This document shows positions 6,310-15,600 of a DNA stretch of 64,000 nucleotides, in pieces. Source of the stretch: Mycolicibacterium aurum. Its GTDB lineage: Bacteria; Actinomycetota; Actinomycetes; Mycobacteriales; Mycobacteriaceae. The stretch covers positions 124,001 to 188,000 of the forward strand of contig LT549889.1 in the NCBI GenBank assembly GCA_900078775.1, given 5' to 3'. Below the pieces are notes generated by a model. The model did not search any database, was not told the origin of the DNA, and was given only the letters and a program-made list of their open reading frames with translations. Each line of letters starts with the position of its first letter. The stretch's first letter is position 1. The position numbers and the translations under genes were made by a program.

Positions 6310-8543
6310 CGTTGTGCCTCCGGGACGGGTGACGGGAAACCATTGCGGCGGTTGGCCGATGGAGCGGGGATATCCAATGGGTGCGGCAGCGACTGGGCGG
6401 CGAAGCGGTTGTCGAGGTTGCGCAGCGGCCGGGTGTCGGCGGGTTCGCGGTTCTCCAGATCGAAGATGTAGCAGTAGTCGCCGGCCGGGGTGGGCATCCG
6501 GATCGGGCTGGACAGATTCTGGTCGAGAAAGCCGTATGGGAACCGCCAGTCCAGCGTGGTGTGCTCGCGTCGGTCCGTGCCGCTGGATTCGACCCAGATG
6601 TAATGGTCCAGAATGGCGTTGACGGCGTGGCGGCCCGACTCGCAGGCGGCCTCCATCGAGGTCATCCGGGTGAACGTCTTCGTCCAGGTACCCGCGAAGA
6701 CGACCGAGTTGTGATGCACCTGGTAGCCACCGTGCCGGGCCTGCCAGACATGGCGCAACCACAGATCCTTCAGCCACACCTGCTCGGGTGGCCGGGTGGT
6801 CCAGGACGAGCCGTGCGGATTCCATGGATCCGCGCCGGGCCGGTTCGGCCAGTCACCGAGTATCGGTATCAGATAAGGGGTTTCGTTGCGAACGATGCGC
6901 CGCCCGTCCGGCGACATGTGCAACCCACAGTCCAGTGTGTACCAGGCCGGGCACGGCAGCACCGATCGGGGATCGGTCCCGTTGACCGCGGTGAGCGCAC
7001 CGGCGATCTGACGCCACACCTCGGCGGCGATCTCGTCGCCGGTGCAGTCCCGCGCCGCCTTCGGTCGCCCCGATTCATCGCGCAGATGTGTCGAGGGGGT
7101 GTTGAAGTCGCCGATGTCCACCGACAGGACCGACACGTAACCCTCACGGGCCACGCTCGGGCGGTGCTCCCACATCCCGTGCTGGTTGATCGAGGACAAC
7201 GCCCATGCGGTCCCCGAGTAGTACATGTGCCCACGGAGCAGTTGAAACTCGGTGTCGAAGAAGAACTGAATGCCGGACAGGGTCTGGAACCGGTCCCAGG
7301 GCACCCGGCCCATGTGGTCCATCGAATAGGGATCCCGGCGGTCGGCAGGCCGGGTCGTGCCGGGTTGCAATGGTCCGTCGGGAGGGGGCGCGGAGGTGGT
7401 GAACCCGTCGAGTCCGGCGACCGTACCACCGGTGCCGACGGCCCGTAGCCTCGCGGTGACGCGTTCGGCGCCCGGGGCGTCGAGGGCCACCACGACGTAG
7501 TCCGGTCTCAGCTGCGTGCCGTCGGCCATCGTGACCAGCGCCCGAGGCCGCAGATGCGGCGGTTGCTGCGGGTCGACCACCGGCGGGTCGATGCTCTCGA
7601 CCGCCGCCCGGACGAAGCGGACGCCGATCTCGACGAGGTGGCGGTACCAATGGTCGAACCACGAGTCGGTGGTCGGGCCATTGAGCACACCGTCGGCCTT
7701 GTTGTCTCGGCGGTCCATCTGCAGTTGCAACTGCAGGTAGGTCGTCAGGTTGGTGCGGGCGTCGCCCCATTGCACGTCGAAAGCGGCCAGCACCTTCGGC
7801 ATCTCCCGGAGATAGCTGTCGAACTCGCGGGTGTAGTAGTACCGACGGGTGCCGTCGGGTTGCCTGCCGATGAAGTAGTCGTAGGCAGATTGATTCTGTA
7901 GTTCGGCCACCCTACGCGCCGGACTTGTCACCAGGTATTGCAGCAGCCGGCCGATGAAGTTGTACACGTCGGTCGGGGCGAATCCCAGACTGGTGAGCTG
8001 GCGACCGATACTCACCAATTCGGCGGCGTTGCGGGGCTTTTCGCGCGGAAACACCAGCGATGGCTTGCCATTGACGGTGGTGCCCTGGGTGACCACCCGG
8101 CGGACGTTGTCGAGCATGGTGCGTGACGTCGCCGACCACTGCTGCGAGCCGTCGGGGGAGCTCCAGCGGTGATAGATCGGTATGCGGTTGAAAAGGTCCC
8201 AGATGTGCAGATAGTAGGCGGGGAAGAAGCGGAAACCGTGTTCACCGGCGATGATGCCCTCGGGTACCGGCGTGCTGCCGTGTCTTCCGGGGAAGGGGCG
8301 CAGTTCGGCACAGTGACCGCGGTCGGTGCCGGCCTTCGCATACTGGGACGCGGCGAGGCCGCCGAGTTTCACCGGCGGGTGCCCGCCGCCGCGTTCATCC
8401 GCACGAGCTTCGTAGACGGTCACGTCGAACCCGCGTTCGGCGAGCGATTGGGCGGCGGTGAGTCCGGCGATACCGGCGCCCAGCACGGCCGCGGTGGGAC
8501 GGCGCGGGCGCGACGCCGGGGTGGGGATCGCGTGACTCATCAC
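6306..8543 (-). CDS. FAD-dependent desaturase / amine-oxidase-fold enzyme
   Basis: 745 residues. A dinucleotide-binding Rossmann motif at the N-terminus (VLGAGIAGLTAAQSLAERG, then YEA) places it in the FAD-dependent amine oxidase/phytoene desaturase superfamily. It is longer than typical phytoene desaturases (~500 residues) and resembles the large NAD(P)-binding oxidoreductases near prenyl synthases. The likely substrate is an isoprenoid, inferred from the neighbours. The C-terminal tail is Pro/Arg-rich (PHPLDIPAPSANRRNG), loosely like encapsulation tails but not a match to a known consensus. The start is GTG 8543 or ATG 8540 in the overlap with the SCP2-like gene; its stop overlaps the next gene. 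Confidence 0.75.
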   Translation of the reverse strand: MMSHAIPTPASRPRRPTAAVLGAGIAGLTAAQSLAERGFDVTVYEARADERGGGHPPVKLGGLAASQYAKAGTDRGHCAELRPFPGRHGSTPVPEGIIAGEHGFRFFPAYYLHIWDLFNRIPIYHRWSSPDGSQQWSATSRTMLDNVRRVVTQGTTVNGKPSLVFPREKPRNAAELVSIGRQLTSLGFAPTDVYNFIGRLLQYLVTSPARRVAELQNQSAYDYFIGRQPDGTRRYYYTREFDSYLREMPKVLAAFDVQWGDARTNLTTYLQLQLQMDRRDNKADGVLNGPTTDSWFDHWYRHLVEIGVRFVRAAVESIDPPVVDPQQPPHLRPRALVTMADGTQLRPDYVVVALDAPGAERVTARLRAVGTGGTVAGLDGFTTSAPPPDGPLQPGTTRPADRRDPYSMDHMGRVPWDRFQTLSGIQFFFDTEFQLLRGHMYYSGTAWALSSINQHGMWEHRPSVAREGYVSVLSVDIGDFNTPSTHLRDESGRPKAARDCTGDEIAAEVWRQIAGALTAVNGTDPRSVLPCPAWYTLDCGLHMSPDGRRIVRNETPYLIPILGDWPNRPGADPWNPHGSSWTTRPPEQVWLKDLWLRHVWQARHGGYQVHHNSVVFAGTWTKTFTRMTSMEAACESGRHAVNAILDHYIWVESSGTDRREHTTLDWRFPYGFLDQNLSSPIRMPTPAGDYCYIFDLENREPADTRPLRNLDNRFAAQSLPHPLDIPAPSANRRNGFPSPVPEAQR

Positions 8544-8941
8544 GTGCCCGCCCGGAGTGCATCCAGCAGTCCCGGCTGCGACGGGGCGCGGACCGCGGCG
8601 TGAACGTAGGCCCGCAGCGTGGCATGAGCGCGCAGTACGTCGTCGAGCGTACCGCGCACATCGAGCGCGCCGGTCTCGATCGCGTCATCCAGAGTTGTTG
8701 CCGCATCCAGGATGTCGAGCACGGTCGAACGCGTTGTGGTGACCCGGGCGCCGGCCGCTGGATCGGCGCCCTCGGTGACGTCGAGTCGCCGGCCGCCGCG
8801 CAGCGTGCAGGGTTCGCCGTCGACGTCCAGAGCGACCACCAGTGGGCCGAGGGTGTCCAGGACGTGCCGATAGCTGGCCGGGACCTCGTCGGCCAGGTGG
8901 CCGACCGAGCGGCGCAACAGAGACGAAACCGGTTCAACCAT
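8540..8941 (-). CDS. SCP2-like sterol/lipid-carrier domain protein
   Basis: 133 residues. The central segment (GGRRLDV…, TVLDILDAATTLDDAIETGALDVRG) and the C-terminal helix (LRAYVHAAVRAP) follow the pattern of single-domain SCP2-type proteins, which bind lipids in a hydrophobic tunnel. The protein is cytosolic, with no signal or membrane segment. Within this operon it could present an isoprenoid substrate to the FAD enzyme. Its ATG overlaps the end of the CrtC-like gene by 8 bases and its stop overlaps the FAD-enzyme start, so translation is probably coupled. Confidence 0.6.
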   Translation of the reverse strand: MVEPVSSLLRRSVGHLADEVPASYRHVLDTLGPLVVALDVDGEPCTLRGGRRLDVTEGADPAAGARVTTTRSTVLDILDAATTLDDAIETGALDVRGTLDDVLRAHATLRAYVHAAVRAPSQPGLLDALRAGT

Positions 8942-9956
8942 GGAGGAACTCGAAGACTCCGGTGCCGCGGAACTCCATCCGTCGGCCGCCGATCGAACCG
9001 GTCACCGTGGCGGTGCCGCTGGATTCGCACAACACCGTCGTCCCGTCCAGGGACAGTTCACCCGGTTGGGCCAGGCGTGCGTAGGACCGTAGCCGGAATT
9101 GCAGGCATGCACTGTCGCCCGCCCGCTGCGCGGTCACCGTGACCCGTGCCGGTACGCCGGGGACCTCCCCGTCGAGCAGCAGCCGCATGGGTGCGGGCAG
9201 GGTGCAGTCCGCGGGGTGGCCGAGCGTCCCGGAGGTCCGTACCTCGACGGCGGCGTGCCGAAAGATCACCGCCGGTTCATTGTGGTGCCACACGTAGAGC
9301 GCCTGGGAGAGATAGCGCAACCGTGACCGGTCGGTCATCCGAAGGAAAACCAGCGACCAGGGTTGGTGCGGATCGGTGGGCAGAATCGTCGCCCATTCCC
9401 AGCCGAAGTCGTCACCCCACCGGAACCGGCCCCAGTTGTGGTCGTGGTAGGCGATGTCGGTATCGAACCGGTGCTCGCGGTGGCCGATGCGCAGCCACCC
9501 GGTGGCGTGCAGGCGCGGAACGAACAGCCAGTTCATCCGACCGGAACCCACCGGCTGGTTGTTGACGACGAAGGGCTTGCTGGCCGAGACGAAGGACAGC
9601 TCCCCGGTGATGCCGCGGGCCGGGACGTCGAGGGCCACGTGGTACCCGTCGGGCTGGATGCGCATCCGGTTGCCGCCGATGGCCAGTTCGCCGAGGTCCG
9701 GGGCGATGGCCAGATCGCCTTCGGGGAATCGTTCGACGGCACCGGACCATCGGTCGTCATGGGCGAGGACGATGACGCGCGGCGCCAGTCGGTAACGGCC
9801 GTCCGGTGCGGTCTCGGTGTGCAGGCTGAAATTGATCAGCACGCGACAGTCGCCGGCGTGGACCACGAAGTGATGCCACTCCTTGAACGCCTCCGGGCCG
9901 GCGATGCCCATGGTGGGGGTGCGCAGGAAGTCGGCGGCTGCCAGGATGCCCGTCAT
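8934..9956 (-). CDS. CrtC/AttH-like lipocalin-fold protein (carotenoid hydratase-like)
   Basis: 340 residues, mostly beta-strand pattern with Trp-rich motifs: FKEWHHFVVH near residue 25, TDIAYHDHNWGRFRWGDDFGWEW near the centre and a C-terminal set of strands. The HDHNWG motif is the hallmark of the CrtC (hydroxyneurosporene synthase) and AttH families, which hydrate or bind isoprenoid lipids. No signal peptide is visible. Its ATG overlaps the upstream stop (ATGA). With the prenyl synthase and the desaturase it makes up an isoprenoid-modifying set; the precise reaction cannot be read. Confidence 0.7.
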   Translation of the reverse strand: MTGILAAADFLRTPTMGIAGPEAFKEWHHFVVHAGDCRVLINFSLHTETAPDGRYRLAPRVIVLAHDDRWSGAVERFPEGDLAIAPDLGELAIGGNRMRIQPDGYHVALDVPARGITGELSFVSASKPFVVNNQPVGSGRMNWLFVPRLHATGWLRIGHREHRFDTDIAYHDHNWGRFRWGDDFGWEWATILPTDPHQPWSLVFLRMTDRSRLRYLSQALYVWHHNEPAVIFRHAAVEVRTSGTLGHPADCTLPAPMRLLLDGEVPGVPARVTVTAQRAGDSACLQFRLRSYARLAQPGELSLDGTTVLCESSGTATVTGSIGGRRMEFRGTGVFEFLHG

Positions 9957-10177
9957 GGTGTCCGCCCCGGCGCGGCGTTCACGGCCAAAGTTTCGATGGC
10001 CGATCCCAGGCTGGCGATACCGAGCAGCAGGTGCACGAAATCATCGGCGGCGCCGGTGGTCTGCGGGTCGGGCTCGGCCATCGTGTGCACCAGTCGTCCG
10101 AGGCCGGCCAGTCCGGTGAGATAGCCGATGAAGTTGCACTCGTCGGCGAGTGCGGCAACGGGATCGGTGAGGGTCAT
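9953..10177 (-). CDS. Small helical protein of unknown function (74 aa)
   Basis: 74 residues, not recognised. Two hydrophobic, probably amphipathic segments (FIGYLTGLAGLGRLV and HLLLGIASLGSAIETLAV) flank an acidic turn. It lies within the coupled operon: its ATG overlaps the stop of the 151-aa gene, and its stop overlaps the ATG of the CrtC-like gene. The maintained four-base overlaps on both sides support a real gene. It could be a small subunit or membrane-associated partner. Confidence 0.6.
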   Translation of the reverse strand: MTLTDPVAALADECNFIGYLTGLAGLGRLVHTMAEPDPQTTGAADDFVHLLLGIASLGSAIETLAVNAAPGRTP

Positions 10178-10625
10178 GCGAAGCCCTCCGGGCGCAGTCG
10201 GGACAGCACACCGTCGTCGAGGCCGTGCCCGACCACCGCGTCGGCCAGCAATTCGGCCCAGGCGGTGGGGGTGGCCTTGGGCTGGCACGGGCCGTCGAGC
10301 ACGTTGAGGCTCAACGTCTCCCAGATGCGCCGCAGGTTCTCGACGGCCTCGGAGGCGGCCAGCCGGTCGCGGAGCTGTGCCCCTTCCGGGGTCTGTGCGT
10401 ACCGGGCGCCCTCGGCGATCAGCAGGTCGTGCACGCTGCGGGCGGCGGCCGGGTTGCCCAGCACGGCGCGCCGCGCGCCCATCAGCAGGTCGAAGGCCGC
10501 GCGTTCGGGGCCAGTATGTTCGGGAGGGGTGGGCAGCAGCGCGGGCGCATTGCGTTCGACGAGGTCGAGCGCGGCCTCCCGGATGCGTTCCAGCTCGGCC
10601 AGCATGCCGATCAACTGTTCGGGGC

Positions 10626-10629
<4 letters not shown>
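10174..10629 (-). CDS. All-helical protein of unknown function (151 aa)
   Basis: 151 residues, not recognised. The sequence is rich in Ala/Leu/Glu/Arg and reads as a helical bundle (MSPEQLIGMLAELERIREAALDLVERN…, DLLMGARRAVLGNPAAA, EAVENLRRIWETLSLNVLDG). It has no signal peptide and one Cys. Its ATG overlaps the stop of the prenyl synthase gene and its stop overlaps the 74-aa gene, so it belongs to the operon. A role as adaptor or partner of the prenyl synthase is possible but unsupported. Confidence 0.62.
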
Positions 10630-11789
<1,160 letters not shown>

Positions 11790-11807
11790 GTGGGTAGTGC
11801 CGACCCG

Positions 11808-12593
11808 TCAGGGGCTGGTGATGATGGCCAAGCCGCCCGAAGTTTTCGGCCGTACGGCATAGCGGATCCGCAAATTGATCTTGATGATGTTGTTCAACGT
11901 GGTCTCACCGACGAGTTCGAAACTCGGAGGGATGCTCACGGCGAGGTCTACCGGCTCTTCGCCGGGCGAGGCTTCGCTTGCCTTTCCGGGTGCGATACGC
12001 TGCCGGCGACCGAGCAGGATGGCTCTGATGTGGTGGTTGGGTGGCACGGCGGGGGCTGGACCGAGTTGGTTGATTCGGTGCAGCGAGTTGGTGTTTCCCG
12101 CATCGAGCAGTGGCTCCTTCGCCGACACATAACTGACTGTCAACTGATGGAAAATCTGAAACGTGGTCAAATCCGTAAACAGGCCTGTGGGTGCTCGGAA
12201 ACCCGCGTTCTCCACTCCAGCTCTCGCGGTGATGAGGCCGTTGACGAGCTCGACGGGCGTGAGAGCCGGCAGGTTTACGACCCCGGTTGCGTTGTTGCGC
12301 AGTTGTGGGAAGACGAAGTCATCGACTTGGGCGGCGAGCGAGACCACGCCGTTGGTGATCTTGGTCAGGACTGCATCTGGCGTCGGCGCGATCAACTCCG
12401 CAAGGGTCAGGGTGAGGGGCACCGTTGGAGATTGGATGTTCACAAACGGAACGGCGCCTTCATTGGCGACCTGAGTCTGTCCGGGATCCCCGGTATCCCA
12501 GTGCGGTATGGCCTGCCAGGCTACGCACGTCTGCTCGAATGTCGTCCGGATCGTCTGGTTGACAAGGGCAACCCGCTCGGCGCTCAGATACAT
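11808..12593 (-). CDS. Putative HK97-fold (encapsulin-like) shell protein
   Basis: 261 residues; I know no assigned family. Read against the T. maritima encapsulin (264 residues) the order of elements is the same. An N-terminal helix runs into a GDPG turn (~8-40). VPFVNIQ… and a spine helix ending VSLAAQVDDFVFPQL correspond to the encapsulin pattern AEFEDEVIFRG. TPVELVNGLITARAGVENAGF corresponds to the helix that begins the A domain. A strand pair ends the protein (DLAVSIPPSFELVG … KINLRIRYAVR … GLAIIT), like encapsulin DLSIGYEDRE…[21 protein letters not shown]. Sequence identity is low, so this is a fold-level inference. ATG 12593 is preceded by AGGGGGG. The gene is visibly less G+C-rich than its neighbours. 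Confidence 0.5.
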   Translation of the reverse strand: MYLSAERVALVNQTIRTTFEQTCVAWQAIPHWDTGDPGQTQVANEGAVPFVNIQSPTVPLTLTLAELIAPTPDAVLTKITNGVVSLAAQVDDFVFPQLRNNATGVVNLPALTPVELVNGLITARAGVENAGFRAPTGLFTDLTTFQIFHQLTVSYVSAKEPLLDAGNTNSLHRINQLGPAPAVPPNHHIRAILLGRRQRIAPGKASEASPGEEPVDLAVSIPPSFELVGETTLNNIIKINLRIRYAVRPKTSGGLAIITSP

Positions 12594-12616
12594 ACCGCGA
12601 CCCCCCTAGGTCCAGT

Positions 12617-12653
12617 GTGTTGTTCTGCATCATCGCAGATCACGGTGTTGTTC
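12617..12653 (-). repeat. Two direct copies of GTGTTGTTC upstream of the shell-like gene
   Basis: GTGTTGTTC occurs at 12617-12625 and 12645-12653, 28 bp apart, in the 89-bp gap between the cyclase stop and the shell-gene start (12593). Paired sites of this kind can bind a regulator. I see no clear -10 box, so the promoter itself is not placed. Confidence 0.35.
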
Positions 12654-12682
12654 GTACGGAAACCGGACGTCCGCCGATCGGA

Positions 12683-15600
12683 CTATTTCTGGTGCAGCGC
12701 CACCTCTCTGCCCGGCGGCAGCTCGCCCCGCTCGGCCGCCTCGCAATGGGCGATATGCAACGTGGCGACCGGATCGCCGGGAAGCAGATCCCGGCAGTGT
12801 CCGAAGGCCTCCCGCGCCTGCGCCACATCACCGGCGTCGAACAGCGCGAACGCCTCATCGAAGGCCGGCTGGGCGGCACGCTTGGCCTCGCGCAGCGGCG
12901 CCGGATCCTCGTCATAGACCTCGTAGACGGTCACCGGCCGGCGCCGGTTGACCACCATCACCCGTTCCATCCGACGGATGTGGAACAGCTCGGGCCGGGC
13001 CAGCCGGCCGTACGTGGCATCGGAGATGAGCATCGCCGAGTCGTAACGCTTGGTGGTGCCCTCGATGCGCGCGGCGAGGTTCACCGCGTCACCGATGACG
13101 CTGAGCACCATGCGGTTCACCCCGCCGACGAGCCCCAGGCCGACGACGCCGGTGTTGATCCCGATCCCGACCCGGAGTGCATGCGATCCGTGCGCCCGCC
13201 GTTCTTGGTTGTGTTCCTGCAGCGAGCGCAACATGCCGAGTCCGGCCCGCAGCGCATTGTCGGGCTCCGATTCGAACACGGCCAGGATCTCGTCCCCACG
13301 TAGATCCTGGATCACCCCGTTACAGGCGATGATCGGTAACTCCACGGCCCGGAAGAATCCGGTCGCCAGGTTGTTCGCCTCCGCGATGTCCATGTCCTCC
13401 AGCAATGTGGTGTAGCCCCGGATGTCGGAGATGAGGACCGTCATCTCGCGTTCCACCCGCCGGCCACTGCGCACCCGGCGGATGTCGTCCAGCTCCAGGA
13501 TGCGCAGCAGCTCGTTGGGGACGAACCGGGACTGCATGTCCAGCAGGGACTGCCGCTGCTCGTCGGCCGCCCGCAGCCGTGCCTCCAGCTGAAAGTTCCA
13601 CAACGGTGCCGCGCACTGGGCGCACACGAAGGAGACCGCCTCCTCGTGCTCGGCGGTGAAGGTGCGGTCCGGGTCGTCCTGCTCAGCGTAGATGATGCCG
13701 ATTACATTGTCCTGCAGCATTATCGGCGCAGCCAGTATCGATGGAGCCCGGTGTTCCGGGTCGCCGACGACCCGCACGGGGGAGCGGGTGACGACCACCT
13801 GGGTGATGATCTCCTCGTCGTAGGGGACCTGGGTCCAGGGACCCTCGACGGTGGAGGTGACACCGTGTTCGTGCACGGTCCGCACACCGAGCCGGTCCGC
13901 CTCGCCGGTGAGCCCGATTATCCGGCTGGCCCCGGTCATCGCCGCGACGGTTCCCAGGGCCAGCCCGGCCAGTCCGTCGGGAGTCCGCGCCGCGGACAAC
14001 GTGCGCACCAACTGGTGTGCCCTGACCGGGTCGAACCCCGTCGCCTCGTCCTGCACCAGATCCCGGCTGAGCAGCCAGGGGTGGGCGTGCGCGAGCCGAT
14101 CGGTGCGTACCGTCATGCCGACGCCGAGGAATCGTTGATAGGCCGCGCGGAGCATGTGCTGGTGCAGACGGGTCCGGCCGGTCTCGGCGTACAGGATCGC
14201 CGCCTCCTCGTACGCGGTGGCGGCGATCAGCGGAAGTTGGTGCGCCTCGGCCAGTTCGATCGCCTGCTCCAACAGCCGTTCGGCCCGTTGGCGATCTCTG
14301 CGCGCCCGCGCCCAGACCCCCTCGATCAGCGCACACGGTGCCGCGTAGTTCGCCGGCGAGTCGATCGCCCATTTGCGGTGTAGGGCAAGGGCGGTGCGGA
14401 CCGCCCGTTTGGTGGACCGGTCCTCGGGTGCGGCGTGAATGCGGGTGAGCGCACACTTCATGTGGATCAGCTGCATGACGGGGTTGCCGTCCATGCCGGA
14501 GATCTGTTCCATCGCCTCGTCCACCGCTTCGAGCGCGCCGGTGTAATCGCCCGACCAGAAATGCAGACCGAGTTTCATGGTGGCCGCCACGCTGAGCGCG
14601 ACGCCGTCGCTTTCCCGACGGGCGGCGGGCACCACCACCCGTTCGTCGTAGCCGCTCTCCCCGGCGAGCAGATAGGCGTCCTCGCTGCGCCCCATCAGGT
14701 TCAGGCAGATCTGCTGTACAGCCTGGCACAGCGTTGCCGGCGTGGGTTGTGACCGGATACCGGGGATGACCGACTGGGCGAGCGCGTCTATCTCGGTCAG
14801 CGGACGGCCCAACCAGAAGGACTGCGACAGCAGTGCCGCCGCCTGGTAGCCGGCGAACTCCTGGTCTCCCTGATCCAGGGCCTGGCCGATCGCATCATGC
14901 AGCCGGTTCAGGTTGTCCCGGACGGGCTCTTTCCAATGCCGGATGAAGTGCAGGTAGATGAACAGCGTGTGCGGATGCGCCTCGCGGAATTCCTCGCGTT
15001 CGGCGAGTGCCAGCGCGACCTCGCCGAACCGTTGACTGCCGGCGCGGTCCCCGGTGACCACCAGCAGGATCGAGTAATTGGCCAGCATCAGCGGTGACGC
15101 CGGGGTGTGCCCATGGGCCAACGTGAGGTTCATCTGTTTGCGCACCAGGATGGGGAAGTAGTTGGGCTGGATGCTGTAGCAGACGTGGAAGAGTTCACCG
15201 AGGATGCGCTGGATCTCGATGACCCGGCGGTCCTCGCAGTAGGACAGTTCCAGCAGTCGCTGATTGCTCCAGTGCCGCATGGTGAGCTTCATGTTCGCCA
15301 CCGCCAGACCCATCCGGGGCTTACCCGGGTTGCGCGGCAGGGGTTCCCGCAGTGCGTCCAGTGCCAGCAGTCCGGTTTCCAGCGCGTCCTGCAGCCGGTT
15401 CTGCGCGATCCGGCCCTTGATCCGGAAGTAGGACAGTCGGGCCCGGTCGGCCGGATCGTGCAAGACCTCCTCGGCCTCGTCGAGCAGGCTGTGCAGCGCG
15501 GGCACGTCGCAGACCAGCAGCGCCGCCTCGGTCGCGTCCAGCAGGAGTTCGCGGCTCTGTTCGAAGTTGGTGGTCCAGCGCTGTTCCCCCAGCAGATCCA

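Noticed and set aside
11808..12593. Remnant of a prophage (capsid-like gene alone)
   Set aside because: No terminase, portal, protease, tail or integrase genes lie nearby, and the gene is set in a coupled metabolic operon, so a domesticated or encapsulin-type shell is the better reading.
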